Below are positions 14,844 through 22,640 of a stretch of 36,134 nucleotides of DNA, one piece after another. The position numbers and the translations under genes were made by a program. Each line of letters starts with the position of its first letter. Within the stretch, counting starts at the first letter, position 1. Below the pieces are notes generated by a model. That model searched no databases. It saw nothing but the letters and a program-made list of their open reading frames with translations, and was not told the origin of the DNA. The stretch comes from Allobosea sp. 47.2.35. Its GTDB lineage: Bacteria; Pseudomonadota; Alphaproteobacteria; Rhizobiales; Beijerinckiaceae. The stretch is from assembly GCF_024655635.1 (NCBI RefSeq), contig NZ_JANLGI010000029.1, forward strand, positions 1-36,134, in the 5' to 3' direction.

Positions 14844-16154
14844 TTACTTACCGATGCAGAATCCCGCGAAAAGCCGGTCGAGCACATCCTCGACATCGAT
14901 CCGTCCGACGAGCCGCTCGAGCGCGACCACGGCCATGCGGATATCCTCGGCGAGCAATTCCCCTTGTCCATGCCGTGCGCCCACGGCACGCTCCAGTGCC
15001 GCGATCGCGTCGGTAACGGCAATGCGATGGCGTTCTCGTGTCAGGAGAGCCGGCTCTCCAGAAGAGAGGCCCTGAAGGCGCGCGACGATATCCGCAAGCA
15101 GCTCGGTCAAACCCTCGCCAGTCTCGATCGATATCGCTCGCTCTCCCGGCAGAACTGCGCCGGACAGATCAGACTTCGTCGCAATCGCCAGTAGATTGAC
15201 TTTGTCTTCGATTCGATACGGGTCCGAATCGATGCCACGCAGCCCGAGGACGAGATCCGCTCGCTCGACCAGCGCGCGAGCCCGCCTGACGCCCTCCGCC
15301 TCGATCGGGTTGTCGCTGTCGCGCAGCCCTGCGGTATCAATCAGGATGACGGGGATTCCAGCCAGGTCCAGCCTGACCTCCAGCGTATCCCGCGTCGTTC
15401 CCGCAATCGGCGAGACGATCGCGACATCACGACGGGCGAGCGCGTTGAGCAGGCTCGACTTGCCGACATTAGGCGGACCAGCCAGCACCACGACGAACCC
15501 CTCGCGGACGCGTTCACCCATGGCAAAGCTGCCGAGCGCACTCTTCAGGGAAGCCAGCACATCCGAAGCGAGAGCGAGTGCCTGCTCCTGCAGCGGCCCG
15601 GAAACGTCGCCCTCGTCAGAGAAGTCGAGCTCGGCGGCCAGCAGACTCATCGCGTCGATCAAGGTCGCGCGCCATGCCAGAGTCAGCGTGCTCAGCGCGC
15701 CGTCCATCTGACGCAGTGCCTGCTGTCTCTGCCATTCCGTTTCCGAATCGATCAAGTCCGCCAAGCCTTCAACGGCAGCAAGATCAAGCTTGCCCGCTTC
15801 AAAAGCCCGTCGGGTGAACTCGCCCGCTTCCGCCAGTCGCACATCCGGCAAGGCCGTGAGAACCGCGAGCAGCCGCGCCAGGATCGCCCGCGAGCCGTGG
15901 ACGTGGAACTCGGCGACATCCTCGCCGGTGAAGCTGGCCGGGGCAGCAAAGAACAGAACCAGCGCGCTATCGATGGCCGCGCCTTCGGCATCGACAAGTC
16001 GGCGCAAGGTTGCGATCCGGGGTTCAGGAACCAGCCCCGCAACCGTTTCGAGAACGAATCGAACGCGCGGCCCGGAAACCCTGACCACCGCCACGCCGGC
16101 TTTACCGGGCGCAGAGGACAAGGCCACGATCGTCGTAAGAGCGTGCTGAGCCAT
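14844..16154 (-). CDS. mnmE: tRNA modification GTPase MnmE
   Basis: MnmE (TrmE) works with MnmG to modify wobble U34. The protein (436 aa from ATG 16154) has an N-terminal tetrahydrofolate-binding domain (TTIVALSSAPGKAGVAVVRVSGPRV and the HGSRAILARLLAVL helix region). A helical domain is split around the inserted G domain, with G1 GPPNVGKSSLLN at about residue 220, G2 region GTTRDTLEV, G3 DTAGLRDSDNPIEAEGV and G4 TKSDL, where TK replaces the usual NK. The C-terminal catalytic CIGK is intact. An adjacent ATG at 16157 is an alternative; GCAGGA lies directly upstream. mnmG follows after 65 bp. Upstream is a 550-bp stretch that ends at the rho terminator, which may hold its promoter. Confidence 0.96.
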   Translation of the reverse strand: MAQHALTTIVALSSAPGKAGVAVVRVSGPRVRFVLETVAGLVPEPRIATLRRLVDAEGAAIDSALVLFFAAPASFTGEDVAEFHVHGSRAILARLLAVLTALPDVRLAEAGEFTRRAFEAGKLDLAAVEGLADLIDSETEWQRQQALRQMDGALSTLTLAWRATLIDAMSLLAAELDFSDEGDVSGPLQEQALALASDVLASLKSALGSFAMGERVREGFVVVLAGPPNVGKSSLLNALARRDVAIVSPIAGTTRDTLEVRLDLAGIPVILIDTAGLRDSDNPIEAEGVRRARALVERADLVLGLRGIDSDPYRIEDKVNLLAIATKSDLSGAVLPGERAISIETGEGLTELLADIVARLQGLSSGEPALLTRERHRIAVTDAIAALERAVGARHGQGELLAEDIRMAVVALERLVGRIDVEDVLDRLFAGFCIGK

Positions 16155-16702
16155 CATTCCTGCCGCGTGCCGTGGAGGCGGCTTCTTGGACGAGCTTCCA
16201 GCGAACATCAAGGCTGAATGGGAGCGAAGCTACCCGGATCGCCCCGGTACGGAACTGCAACGTTCCAAGCCAACGTTCGAACGGTATGACTCAACGGAAA
16301 GCTGAAGCACTACCGGTCATACTCGCTTAGCTGGCCCGGTAGCACCAAGCGGTATGACCGTGATAGGGCCCGGGCTCTGGGAGCAGGAGCTCTCTCGAAA
16401 GTCCCCTCGCGCGTGATCACAAGCGACAACGCCGCATTTGACGGGAGGCGGCCTTGCTTGGCTTCATTGGAATGGCCGGCAGACATCTGCGGACATCGCC
16501 GCTGGCTGGATGTCGACAGGCCCGCTTGCGGTCTGACTCGGCCAGACTCGGTCTGCCGTAGGATCACAGAGAGCGATCCCTTATCGATCAGCAGAGGTCT
16601 CGGCCCGATCGACCGACCAAGTGGCCGGTCTCGCCGTCCGTCACGGCTCCGAATCAAATGCAGATTCTGGCCACAACCCGCCGCGCAAAGCGCTTCGACC
16701 CT
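16155..16702. other. Intergenic stretch between mnmE and the rho terminator
   Basis: About 550 bases hold no recognisable gene. Open frames exist on both strands (for example 16310-16726 minus) but their translations are Arg/Ser-rich and unlike any family I know. The region does contain a structured segment: CAACGTTC repeated directly at 16258-16265 and 16271-16278, and three copies of GGTATGAC or its complement (16283-16290, 16315-16322, 16351-16358), two of which form a stem. It would include the mnmE promoter and leader; a small RNA is possible but unproven. Confidence 0.5.
16314..16360. repeat. Inverted repeat with GGTCATAC arms
   Basis: The left arm 16314-16328 (CGGTCATACTCGCTT) and right arm 16347-16360 (AAGCGGTATGACCG) pair over 14 bases with a single bulged T. 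The 18-base loop has its own short GCTGG/CCGGTAGC symmetry. On the minus strand it would lie in the leader of mnmE, about 160 bases before the start. No T-run follows on either strand, so it is not a standard terminator; an RNA stem or protein-binding site is possible. Confidence 0.55.
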
Positions 16703-16754
16703 CCAAAAACAATTTCGCCGCCGCACCGGAGATCGGTACAGCGGCGAATCGAAA
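16703..16754 (-). terminator. Rho-independent-type terminator after rho
   Basis: Beginning 22 bases past the rho stop, the minus strand forms a hairpin between 16754 and 16713. It has an outer stem TTTCG/CGAAA, an asymmetric internal loop, a stem CGCCGC/GCGGCG and an inner ACCG/CGGT. It is followed by TTGTTTTTGG (16712-16703). The U-rich tail after a strong stem fits an intrinsic terminator for the rho transcript. Confidence 0.75.
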
Positions 16755-16775
16755 TGCCGGGACGCTTGCTGATCC

Positions 16776-18041
<1,266 letters not shown>

Positions 18042-18062
18042 GGGGCACCCGGATCGTGAACA

Positions 18063-18172
18063 CCCTGCCGACAAGCAGGGGAGAGGACGGTACTGGATTG
18101 ATCGACTGAGTCGGTCCTGGCCGGACCTGCGCTGGGTTGCGCGACATGAGCTGCTGCAGGGGCAGGCAGCTC
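18063..18172 (-). promoter_or_regulatory. Rho leader with two hairpins
   Basis: The untranslated region before rho contains two perfect inverted repeats. CCCTGC 18063-18068 pairs with GCAGGG 18075-18080 (6-base loop), and GAGCTGC 18148-18154 pairs with GCAGCTC 18166-18172 (11-base loop). The first ends 22 bases before the start codon. E. coli rho is autogenously controlled in its leader; whether these stems do that here is inference. Confidence 0.35.
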
Positions 18173-18265
18173 ACGAACAGTCGACAACAAGGGAGGACGC
18201 TGGAGAAGCGTAGCGCTCTGATAGCGGGAATCGGGCCCGGGCTCAAGGGGAAAGCGCGACGGGCT

Positions 18266-18688
18266 TCAGAACGGCTTCACGACGACGAGAATGACGATGC
18301 CGACCATCAGCACGGCCGGGATCTCGTTGAGGATGCGGAAATAGCGCGGTGACTTGACGTTCCGGTCATTGGCGAAGTTGCGGACATGCTTCACCAGCAC
18401 GCCATGGATGCCGGAGAGGATGAACACCAGCAGCAGCTTGCCGTGCAGCCAGCCGCCCTTGAAGCCGAAAGCGTACCAGGCGAGGTAGAGACCGAGCACC
18501 CAGGTCACGATCATCGCCGGATTGATGATGCCCTTGAGCAGCCGGCGCTCCATGATCTTGAAGGTCTCGGACTGGATCGAACCGGTCTGCGCCTCCGCGT
18601 GATAGACCATCAGGCGCGGCAGATAGAGCATGCCGGCCATCCAGGAGATGACCGCCATGACATGGAAAGCCTTGATCCACTCGTACAT
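18266..18688 (-). CDS. hemJ: Protoporphyrinogen oxidase HemJ
   Basis: HemJ is the membrane-bound, heme-containing protoporphyrinogen IX oxidase used in heme synthesis by many proteobacteria lacking HemG or HemY. The 140-aa protein has four membrane segments: residues about 5-25 with the conserved H9 in IKAFHVMAVISWMAGMLYLPRL, about 52-75 (INPAMIVTWVLGLYLAWYAFGF), about 82-100 (GKLLLVFILSGIHGVLVKHV) and 120-138 (LNEIPAVLMVGIVILVVV). The LPRLMVYH and GWLHGKLLLV strings are family hallmarks. It begins 11 bases after hemE ends, so hemE-hemJ is an operon for neighbouring heme-pathway steps. It is followed by rho. Confidence 0.96.
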   Translation of the reverse strand: MYEWIKAFHVMAVISWMAGMLYLPRLMVYHAEAQTGSIQSETFKIMERRLLKGIINPAMIVTWVLGLYLAWYAFGFKGGWLHGKLLLVFILSGIHGVLVKHVRNFANDRNVKSPRYFRILNEIPAVLMVGIVILVVVKPF

Positions 18689-18699
18689 CGCCTGAGCCC

Positions 18700-19734
18700 T
18701 CAGCCCCGCACCCGTTTCAGCAAGCGCTCGACATGCGTGATCGGCGTATCCGGCAGGATGCCGTGGCCGAGATTGAAGATGAAGGGCCGGTCTCCGAACG
18801 CTGTCAGGATGGCGTCAACCTCCTGCTCCAGCTCGGGACCGCCGGCGCGCAGCACCAGCGGGTCGAGATGGCCCTGCACCGGGACCTTCGACTGGATGGC
18901 CTCGCGGACGAAACTCCGGTCGATATCGGTTTCCAGACCGACCGCGTCGACACCGGTCCCAGCGATATAGTCGGGGATCAGGCGCCCGGCCCCGCGCGGG
19001 AAGCCGATGATCCGCGCCTGCGGATGCACCGCGCGCACGCCCACGACGATCCGGCGCGTCGGTTCGATGCACCAGCGCCTGAAATCGTCCGGCCCGAGCG
19101 ACCCCGCCCAGCTGTCGAATATCTGCACGACATCGACGCCGGCCGCGATCTGCGCATTCAGATAAGCGACTGACGACGTGACAAGCCGATCGATGATCGC
19201 CTGGAACAACATGGGGTCGCGGCTGAACAGCTCCTTCGCCGGCCCCTGATCCGGCGTGCCTCGCCCGGCGACCATATAGGTCGCCACGGTCCAGGGCGCG
19301 CCGCAGAAGCCGATGAACCCGGTTCCGGAGGGCAGGGCAGCCCGAACCCGGCGGACCGTATCGAGGATCGGATCGAGCCTGCTCTGATCGGCTTCGCGAT
19401 CGATCTCCGCCAGACGAGCCGCATCGGCAACCGGCTCCAGCCGTGGACCTTCCCCTTCGGCGAACCAGAGCTTCTGACCGAGCGCCTGCGGGGCGACCAG
19501 GATATCCGAGAACAGGATCGCGGCATCGAAGCCGAAGCGCCGGATCGGCTGGAGGGTCACCTCGGCCGCCCATTCCGGATTATAGCAGAGCGAGAGAAAA
19601 CTGCCGGCCTTGGCGCGAAGCTCGCGATACTCCGGCAGATAGCGTCCAGCTTGACGCATCAGCCAGATGGGAGGCGTCGGCAAGGCTTCGCCGCCGAGCA
19701 CACGGATCAGGGCAGGGGTCTCGCTTTTCGTCAT
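18700..19734 (-). CDS. hemE: Uroporphyrinogen decarboxylase
   Basis: HemE removes four carboxyl groups from uroporphyrinogen III to give coproporphyrinogen III. From ATG 19734 the protein is 344 aa, the family length. Signatures are PPIWLMRQAGRYLPEYRELRAK with the substrate-binding Arg residues, LFSDILVAPQALG, GFCGAPWTVATYMVAGRG, VDVVQIFDSWAGSLG, the second signature region PQARIIGFPRGAG, and FNLGHGILPDTPITHVERLL. Upstream in-frame starts exist at ATG 19752 and TTG 19767; 19734 matches where homologous proteins begin (MTKSETPALIRVL). It is the first gene of the minus-strand block leaving the putative origin, and its promoter must lie in that gap. Confidence 0.97.
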   Translation of the reverse strand: MTKSETPALIRVLGGEALPTPPIWLMRQAGRYLPEYRELRAKAGSFLSLCYNPEWAAEVTLQPIRRFGFDAAILFSDILVAPQALGQKLWFAEGEGPRLEPVADAARLAEIDREADQSRLDPILDTVRRVRAALPSGTGFIGFCGAPWTVATYMVAGRGTPDQGPAKELFSRDPMLFQAIIDRLVTSSVAYLNAQIAAGVDVVQIFDSWAGSLGPDDFRRWCIEPTRRIVVGVRAVHPQARIIGFPRGAGRLIPDYIAGTGVDAVGLETDIDRSFVREAIQSKVPVQGHLDPLVLRAGGPELEQEVDAILTAFGDRPFIFNLGHGILPDTPITHVERLLKRVRG

Positions 19735-19769
19735 GCCTGCCGGGCCATCCATCCCGCTATTTCTCAAAT

Positions 19770-19790
19770 AAGATTCCTAGAGAGAATCTT
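19770..19790. repeat. Perfect inverted repeat in the AT-rich part of oriC
   Basis: AAGATTC (19770-19776) and GAATCTT (19784-19790) pair perfectly around CTAGAGA. The repeat lies in the most AT-rich part of the gap, directly before hemE. It is a candidate protein-binding site or part of the DNA-unwinding element; it also overlaps the probable hemE promoter region. Confidence 0.55.
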
Positions 19791-19832
19791 TTGTTTTGAC
19801 TCTTGGAGGCAGGGAGATAGCCCGCCGCAATT

Positions 19833-19852
19833 TCGTCCACAACCGATCCACA
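19833..19852 (+). promoter_or_regulatory. Tandem DnaA-box-like pair
   Basis: TCGTCCACA (19833-19841) and CGATCCACA (19844-19852) lie head to tail with starts 11 bases apart, one helical turn. Each differs from TTATCCACA at two positions; the second is one base from the TGATCCACA boxes described in Caulobacter. Phasing and orientation suggest cooperative DnaA binding. Confidence 0.5.
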
Positions 19853-19899
19853 GCCACTGGGACAGCGAGTCGCGGGTCGGGAAAGCCTACGACCAGTCG

Positions 19900-19915
19900 T
19901 TAAGGCTTTATTAAC
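19900..19915 (+). promoter_or_regulatory. CtrA-binding box
   Basis: TTAA (19900-19903), seven bases (GGCTTTA) and TTAAC (19911-19915) form the full CtrA consensus TTAA-N7-TTAAC. In a GC-rich genome this motif is rare by chance. In Caulobacter, CtrA binding at such sites in oriC blocks initiation, so the same cell-cycle control is likely here. Confidence 0.75.
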
Positions 19916-19952
19916 GAATTGGAATCGGCGGTCGGCTCGCCGGCTTCCAAAA

Positions 19953-19968
19953 TGATTCACGTGAAACA
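19953..19968. promoter_or_regulatory. parS: parS-like site beside oriC, one mismatch
   Basis: TGATTCACGTGAAACA differs from the parS consensus at one base (A for T at position 3) and keeps the TTCACGTGAA core. It lies 38 bases from the CtrA box, in the same non-coding gap. With parAB 8 kb away it is a good candidate for a second, perhaps weaker, ParB site. Confidence 0.8.
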
Positions 19969-20015
19969 CTTTCTTTACCATTCACAGCCGGCGGGCTGTT
20001 GATGGTTCCGGGGAG

Positions 20016-20063
20016 TTATACAGAGCCGCCGGCTGGCTCCCGTTTTCTGTCCATTTGTCCACA
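20016..20063 (+). promoter_or_regulatory. Two DnaA-box-like 9-mers, one mismatch each
   Basis: TTATACAGA (20016-20024) and TTGTCCACA (20055-20063) each differ at one base from TTATNCACA, and both read on the plus strand. They are the closest matches to the DnaA consensus in the hemE gap. The intervening bases hold no other obvious motif. Confidence 0.45.
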
Positions 20064-20223
20064 CTGCTCCCCATGGCCCGGGATAACCCGCCAGCCCTGA
20101 GCGGCCGGATGTTCGAGGCTCGCGGGAACGGACAAGCCGAGCCGGCATCAATTCGCCTCGGGGCGATTCCGGTCCGGCCCAAAGCGCGCTAGAGGATAGG
20201 GACGCTTCAGGCCGGGGGATGCC

Positions 20224-21054
20224 GTGGTCCGCAATTATTTCCATCTGCATCTGGTCTCGGATGCGACGGGCGAAACGCTGATCGCCGTCAGTCGGGCCGC
20301 GGCCGCGCAATATGAAAGCGTCTCGGCGATCGAGCATGTCTATCCGCTGGTCCGCTCGGAGGCGCAGCTCGCCCGCGTCCTCGCCGAAATCGAGGCTTCG
20401 CCCGGCGTCGTGCTCTACACGCTGGTCGAACCGGAATGGCAGGAGAAGCTTGAGAATTTCTGCCGCGAGCTCGGCTGTCCCTGCCTCTCGGTGCTGCAGC
20501 CGGTGCTCTCGCTGTTCCAGTCCTATCTTGGCCAGGCCCAGGCGACGAAGCCCGGCGCGCAGCATGTGCTCAACACCGAGTACTTCCGCCGCATCGACGC
20601 GATGAACTACACGCTGCTGCATGATGACGGACAGATGGGCGGCGATCTCGACAATGCCGATGTCATCCTGGTCGGCATCAGCCGGACCTCGAAGACGCCG
20701 ACGAGCATCTATCTCGCCAATCGCGGCATCAAGACCGCGAACATCCCGCTGGTCCCGAACATCCCGTTGCCGCCGGAACTGGAAAGCGCCAAGAAGCCGC
20801 TGATCGTTGGCCTCATCGCCAGCGCCGACCGCATCGTCCAGATTCGCCAGAACCGTCTCTTGTCGCTGCGCGCCGACGACGACACGTCCTATGTCGACCC
20901 GACCGCGGTTGCCGACGAGGTCACGCAGTCGCGCCGCCTCTGCGCCCGCAAGGGCTGGCCGGTGATCGACGTGACGCGCCGCTCGATCGAGGAGACGGCC
21001 GCCTCGATCCTCGATCTGCTCCGCGACCACCGCATGAAGTTCATCGCGACATGA
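20224..21054 (+). CDS. Pyruvate, phosphate dikinase regulatory protein (DUF299)
   Basis: Proteins of this family are bifunctional kinase/pyrophosphorylases that switch pyruvate-phosphate dikinase or PEP synthase off and on by Thr phosphorylation with ADP and Pi-dependent dephosphorylation. The 276-aa protein starts VVRNYFHLHLVSDATGETL and has the P-loop GISRTSKTPTSIYLANRG (about residues 151-168), with PLVPNIPLPPEL next, then RQNRLLSL and a C-terminal CARKGWPVIDVTRRSIEETAASIL. GTG 20224 follows GGGGGA at 20214-20219, a good ribosome binding site. It is the first gene on the plus-strand side of the putative origin and overlaps maf by 4 bases (ATGA). Whether the local target is PPDK or PEP synthase is not shown. 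Confidence 0.94.
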   Translation: MVRNYFHLHLVSDATGETLIAVSRAAAAQYESVSAIEHVYPLVRSEAQLARVLAEIEASPGVVLYTLVEPEWQEKLENFCRELGCPCLSVLQPVLSLFQSYLGQAQATKPGAQHVLNTEYFRRIDAMNYTLLHDDGQMGGDLDNADVILVGISRTSKTPTSIYLANRGIKTANIPLVPNIPLPPELESAKKPLIVGLIASADRIVQIRQNRLLSLRADDDTSYVDPTAVADEVTQSRRLCARKGWPVIDVTRRSIEETAASILDLLRDHRMKFIAT

Positions 21055-21677
21055 ACGCCTCGTCCGGCCTTTGGCTTGCTGCCGAGCCCTTGATCCTTGC
21101 CTCCGGCAGCGCGACCCGGCGCGACATGCTTCTGGCTGCCGGCATCCCGGTCGAGGTGGTGAAGCCCGACATAGACGAGCGCGCCGTCGAGAAGCCATTG
21201 GTTGATCGCGGCGTGCCGGCGGATCAGGTCGCTGCCGCCCTCGCTTGTGCCAAGGCTCTCGCGGTCTCGCGCGACCGTCCGGGTCGCCTCGTTCTCGCCG
21301 CCGACCAGACGCTGACCTGCGATGGCGTCCCCTTTCACAAGCCGGTGGATATGGTGGCGGCCGAACGACAGATCACCGCGCTCGCCGGCCGGACCCACGA
21401 ACTTCACTCCGCCGTCGTCATCGCACGCAATGGTGCGCCCCTGGCCGAAGAGCTCGAGGCGGCCCGCCTGACGATGCGCCCGCTCCAGCCCGAGTTCATT
21501 GCGCGCTATCTGGCTGTCGCCGGTAGTGCCGCCCTGTCCAGTGTCGGCGGCTATCAGATTGAAGGGCCCGGCGCCCAGCTCTTCGACAGAATCGAGGGCG
21601 ATCATTTCACCATTCTCGGCCTGCCACTTCTGGCAGTGCTCACGGCGCTGCGCGATCTCGATTGCCTCGCTCGCTAG
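21051..21677 (+). CDS. maf: Maf-family nucleotide pyrophosphatase
   Basis: Maf proteins hydrolyse non-canonical or modified nucleoside triphosphates to monophosphates and are linked to septum control in some bacteria. The 208-aa protein has LILASGSATRRDMLLAAGIPVEV near the start, with Ser, Arg and Arg of the binding loop, the catalytic Asp region LVLAADQTL, a Lys in FHKPVDMVAAERQITALAGRTHELHSAV, and GGYQIEGPGAQLFDRIEGDHFTILGLPLL. The start ATG 21051 overlaps the end of the PPDK-regulator gene by 4 bases, so the two are coupled. A strong palindrome begins at its stop codon. Which Maf subfamily it belongs to is not decided from sequence. Confidence 0.95.
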   Translation: MNASSGLWLAAEPLILASGSATRRDMLLAAGIPVEVVKPDIDERAVEKPLVDRGVPADQVAAALACAKALAVSRDRPGRLVLAADQTLTCDGVPFHKPVDMVAAERQITALAGRTHELHSAVVIARNGAPLAEELEAARLTMRPLQPEFIARYLAVAGSAALSSVGGYQIEGPGAQLFDRIEGDHFTILGLPLLAVLTALRDLDCLAR

Positions 21678-21780
21678 AGCATCGGACTAAATCTCGTATT
21701 CAGTCCGATGCTCTAGCTCTTTGATCTCGCATCGGCTTTGCCCGAAAACCGCGGACCACTTTTCGGGCCGATGCTTTAAC
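21673..21780. repeat. CTAGAGC-type intergenic repeat with perfect palindrome
   Basis: The first half is a perfect inverted repeat: GCTAGAGCATCGGACT (21673-21688), a 13-base loop, and AGTCCGATGCTCTAGC (21702-21717). The second half carries CCGAAAACCGCGGACCACTT and then TTTCGGGCCGATGCTTTAA (21761-21779), a word that recurs in intergenic repeats of Rhizobiales genomes (recalled, not searched). It fills the 114 bases between maf and aroE and overlaps the maf stop. It may end transcription or split the operon. Confidence 0.75.
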
Positions 21781-21791
21781 GGACTTCATTC

Positions 21792-22625
21792 ATGGCGCCT
21801 CGCTGCTTCGTTATCGGACACCCCATCGCCCACTCGCGCTCGCCCATGATCCATGGCGAATGGCTGCGCGAGCATCGGCTTGCCGGCTCCTATGAGCGGA
21901 TCGATGTCGCCCCGGCTGATCTGGCGGCTTTCATCTCCCGCCTGCGCGATGGCGAGTTCGCCGGTGGCAATGTCACCGTCCCCCACAAGGAAGCGGTGAT
22001 GGGATTGGTCGATGAGGTCAGCGATGCCGGCCGTGCGGTCGGCGCTGTCAACACGCTCTGGCGCGAAGGCGGCCGGATCATCGCTGATAACAGCGACGTG
22101 CCGGGTTTCCTCGCTCATCTCGATGCGACGGTGCCCGGTTGGCAGGGGGGTGTCGGCACGGCCCTCGTCCTGGGTGCCGGCGGTGCTGCGCGGGGCATCT
22201 GCTACGGCCTGAAGGCGCGTGGCGTCGCACGCATCCTCGTCGTCAATCGCAGCCCTGAGCGGGCCGCCGAGCTGGTCGCCGCTCTGGGCCATCCGCTGGT
22301 CGCTGGGGACTGGGCGAAGCGCGACAGCCTCGTCGGGGAGGCTGATCTCATCGTCAACACGACAGCGCTCGGCATGCAGGGCAAGCCGCCGCTGGAGATC
22401 GATCTCGTTGCCCTGCAGCCGGGAACGATCGTCGACGACATCGTCTATGTTCCCCTGAAGACCGCATTGCTGGCCGAGGCGGAACGGCGTGGCGGCATTC
22501 CGGTCGATGGGCTCGGCATGCTGCTGCACCAGGCCGTGCCCGGCTTCGCCCGCTGGTTTGGCGTGACGCCGCAGGTGACGCCGGCGCTTCGCGCCCTCAT
22601 CGAAGCCGATATCCTGAAGGCCTGA
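21792..22625 (+). CDS. aroE: Shikimate dehydrogenase
   Basis: AroE reduces 3-dehydroshikimate to shikimate with NADPH in aromatic amino-acid synthesis. The 277-aa protein has the substrate-binding start VIGHPIAHSRSPMIHGEW with both Ser residues. GNVTVPHKEAVMGLVDEV contains the catalytic Lys of the TVPHK motif, and NTLWREGGRIIADNSDVPGF the Asn-Thr and Asp partners. It also has an NADP-binding glycine motif LGAGGAARGICYGL, VNRSPERAAELV for the NADP phosphate, and GLGMLLHQAVPGFARWFG at the C-terminus. Start ATG 21792 follows a repeat element, so it may have its own promoter. coaE follows 15 bases later and dnaQ next, a conserved alphaproteobacterial order. Confidence 0.97.
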   Translation: MAPRCFVIGHPIAHSRSPMIHGEWLREHRLAGSYERIDVAPADLAAFISRLRDGEFAGGNVTVPHKEAVMGLVDEVSDAGRAVGAVNTLWREGGRIIADNSDVPGFLAHLDATVPGWQGGVGTALVLGAGGAARGICYGLKARGVARILVVNRSPERAAELVAALGHPLVAGDWAKRDSLVGEADLIVNTTALGMQGKPPLEIDLVALQPGTIVDDIVYVPLKTALLAEAERRGGIPVDGLGMLLHQAVPGFARWFGVTPQVTPALRALIEADILKA

Positions 22626-22640
22626 TTCGCCGGAGCAGCC

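Larger units (their letters stand above)
19735..20223. other. Putative chromosomal replication origin (oriC)
   Basis: This 489-bp gap lies between divergent hemE and the PPDK-regulator gene, the junction that holds the Caulobacter and Rickettsia-type origin. Its content fits. AT-rich stretches lie at 19755-19800 and 19898-19922, with a full TTAA-N7-TTAAC CtrA box at 19900-19915. DnaA-like 9-mers are at 19833-19841 and 19844-19852 (two mismatches each, tandem, 11 bp apart), 19978-19986 (two mismatches), 20016-20024 (one mismatch) and 20055-20063 (one mismatch). A one-mismatch parS lies at 19953-19968. No perfect TTATCCACA is present, as is common in alphaproteobacterial origins. Position is established knowledge; function in this genome is inferred. 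Confidence 0.8.

Noticed and set aside
16310..16726. A 138-codon minus-strand open frame in the rho-mnmE gap
   Set aside because: It overlaps the rho terminator hairpin, has no family resemblance and lacks a ribosome binding site; kept only as part of the intergenic note.
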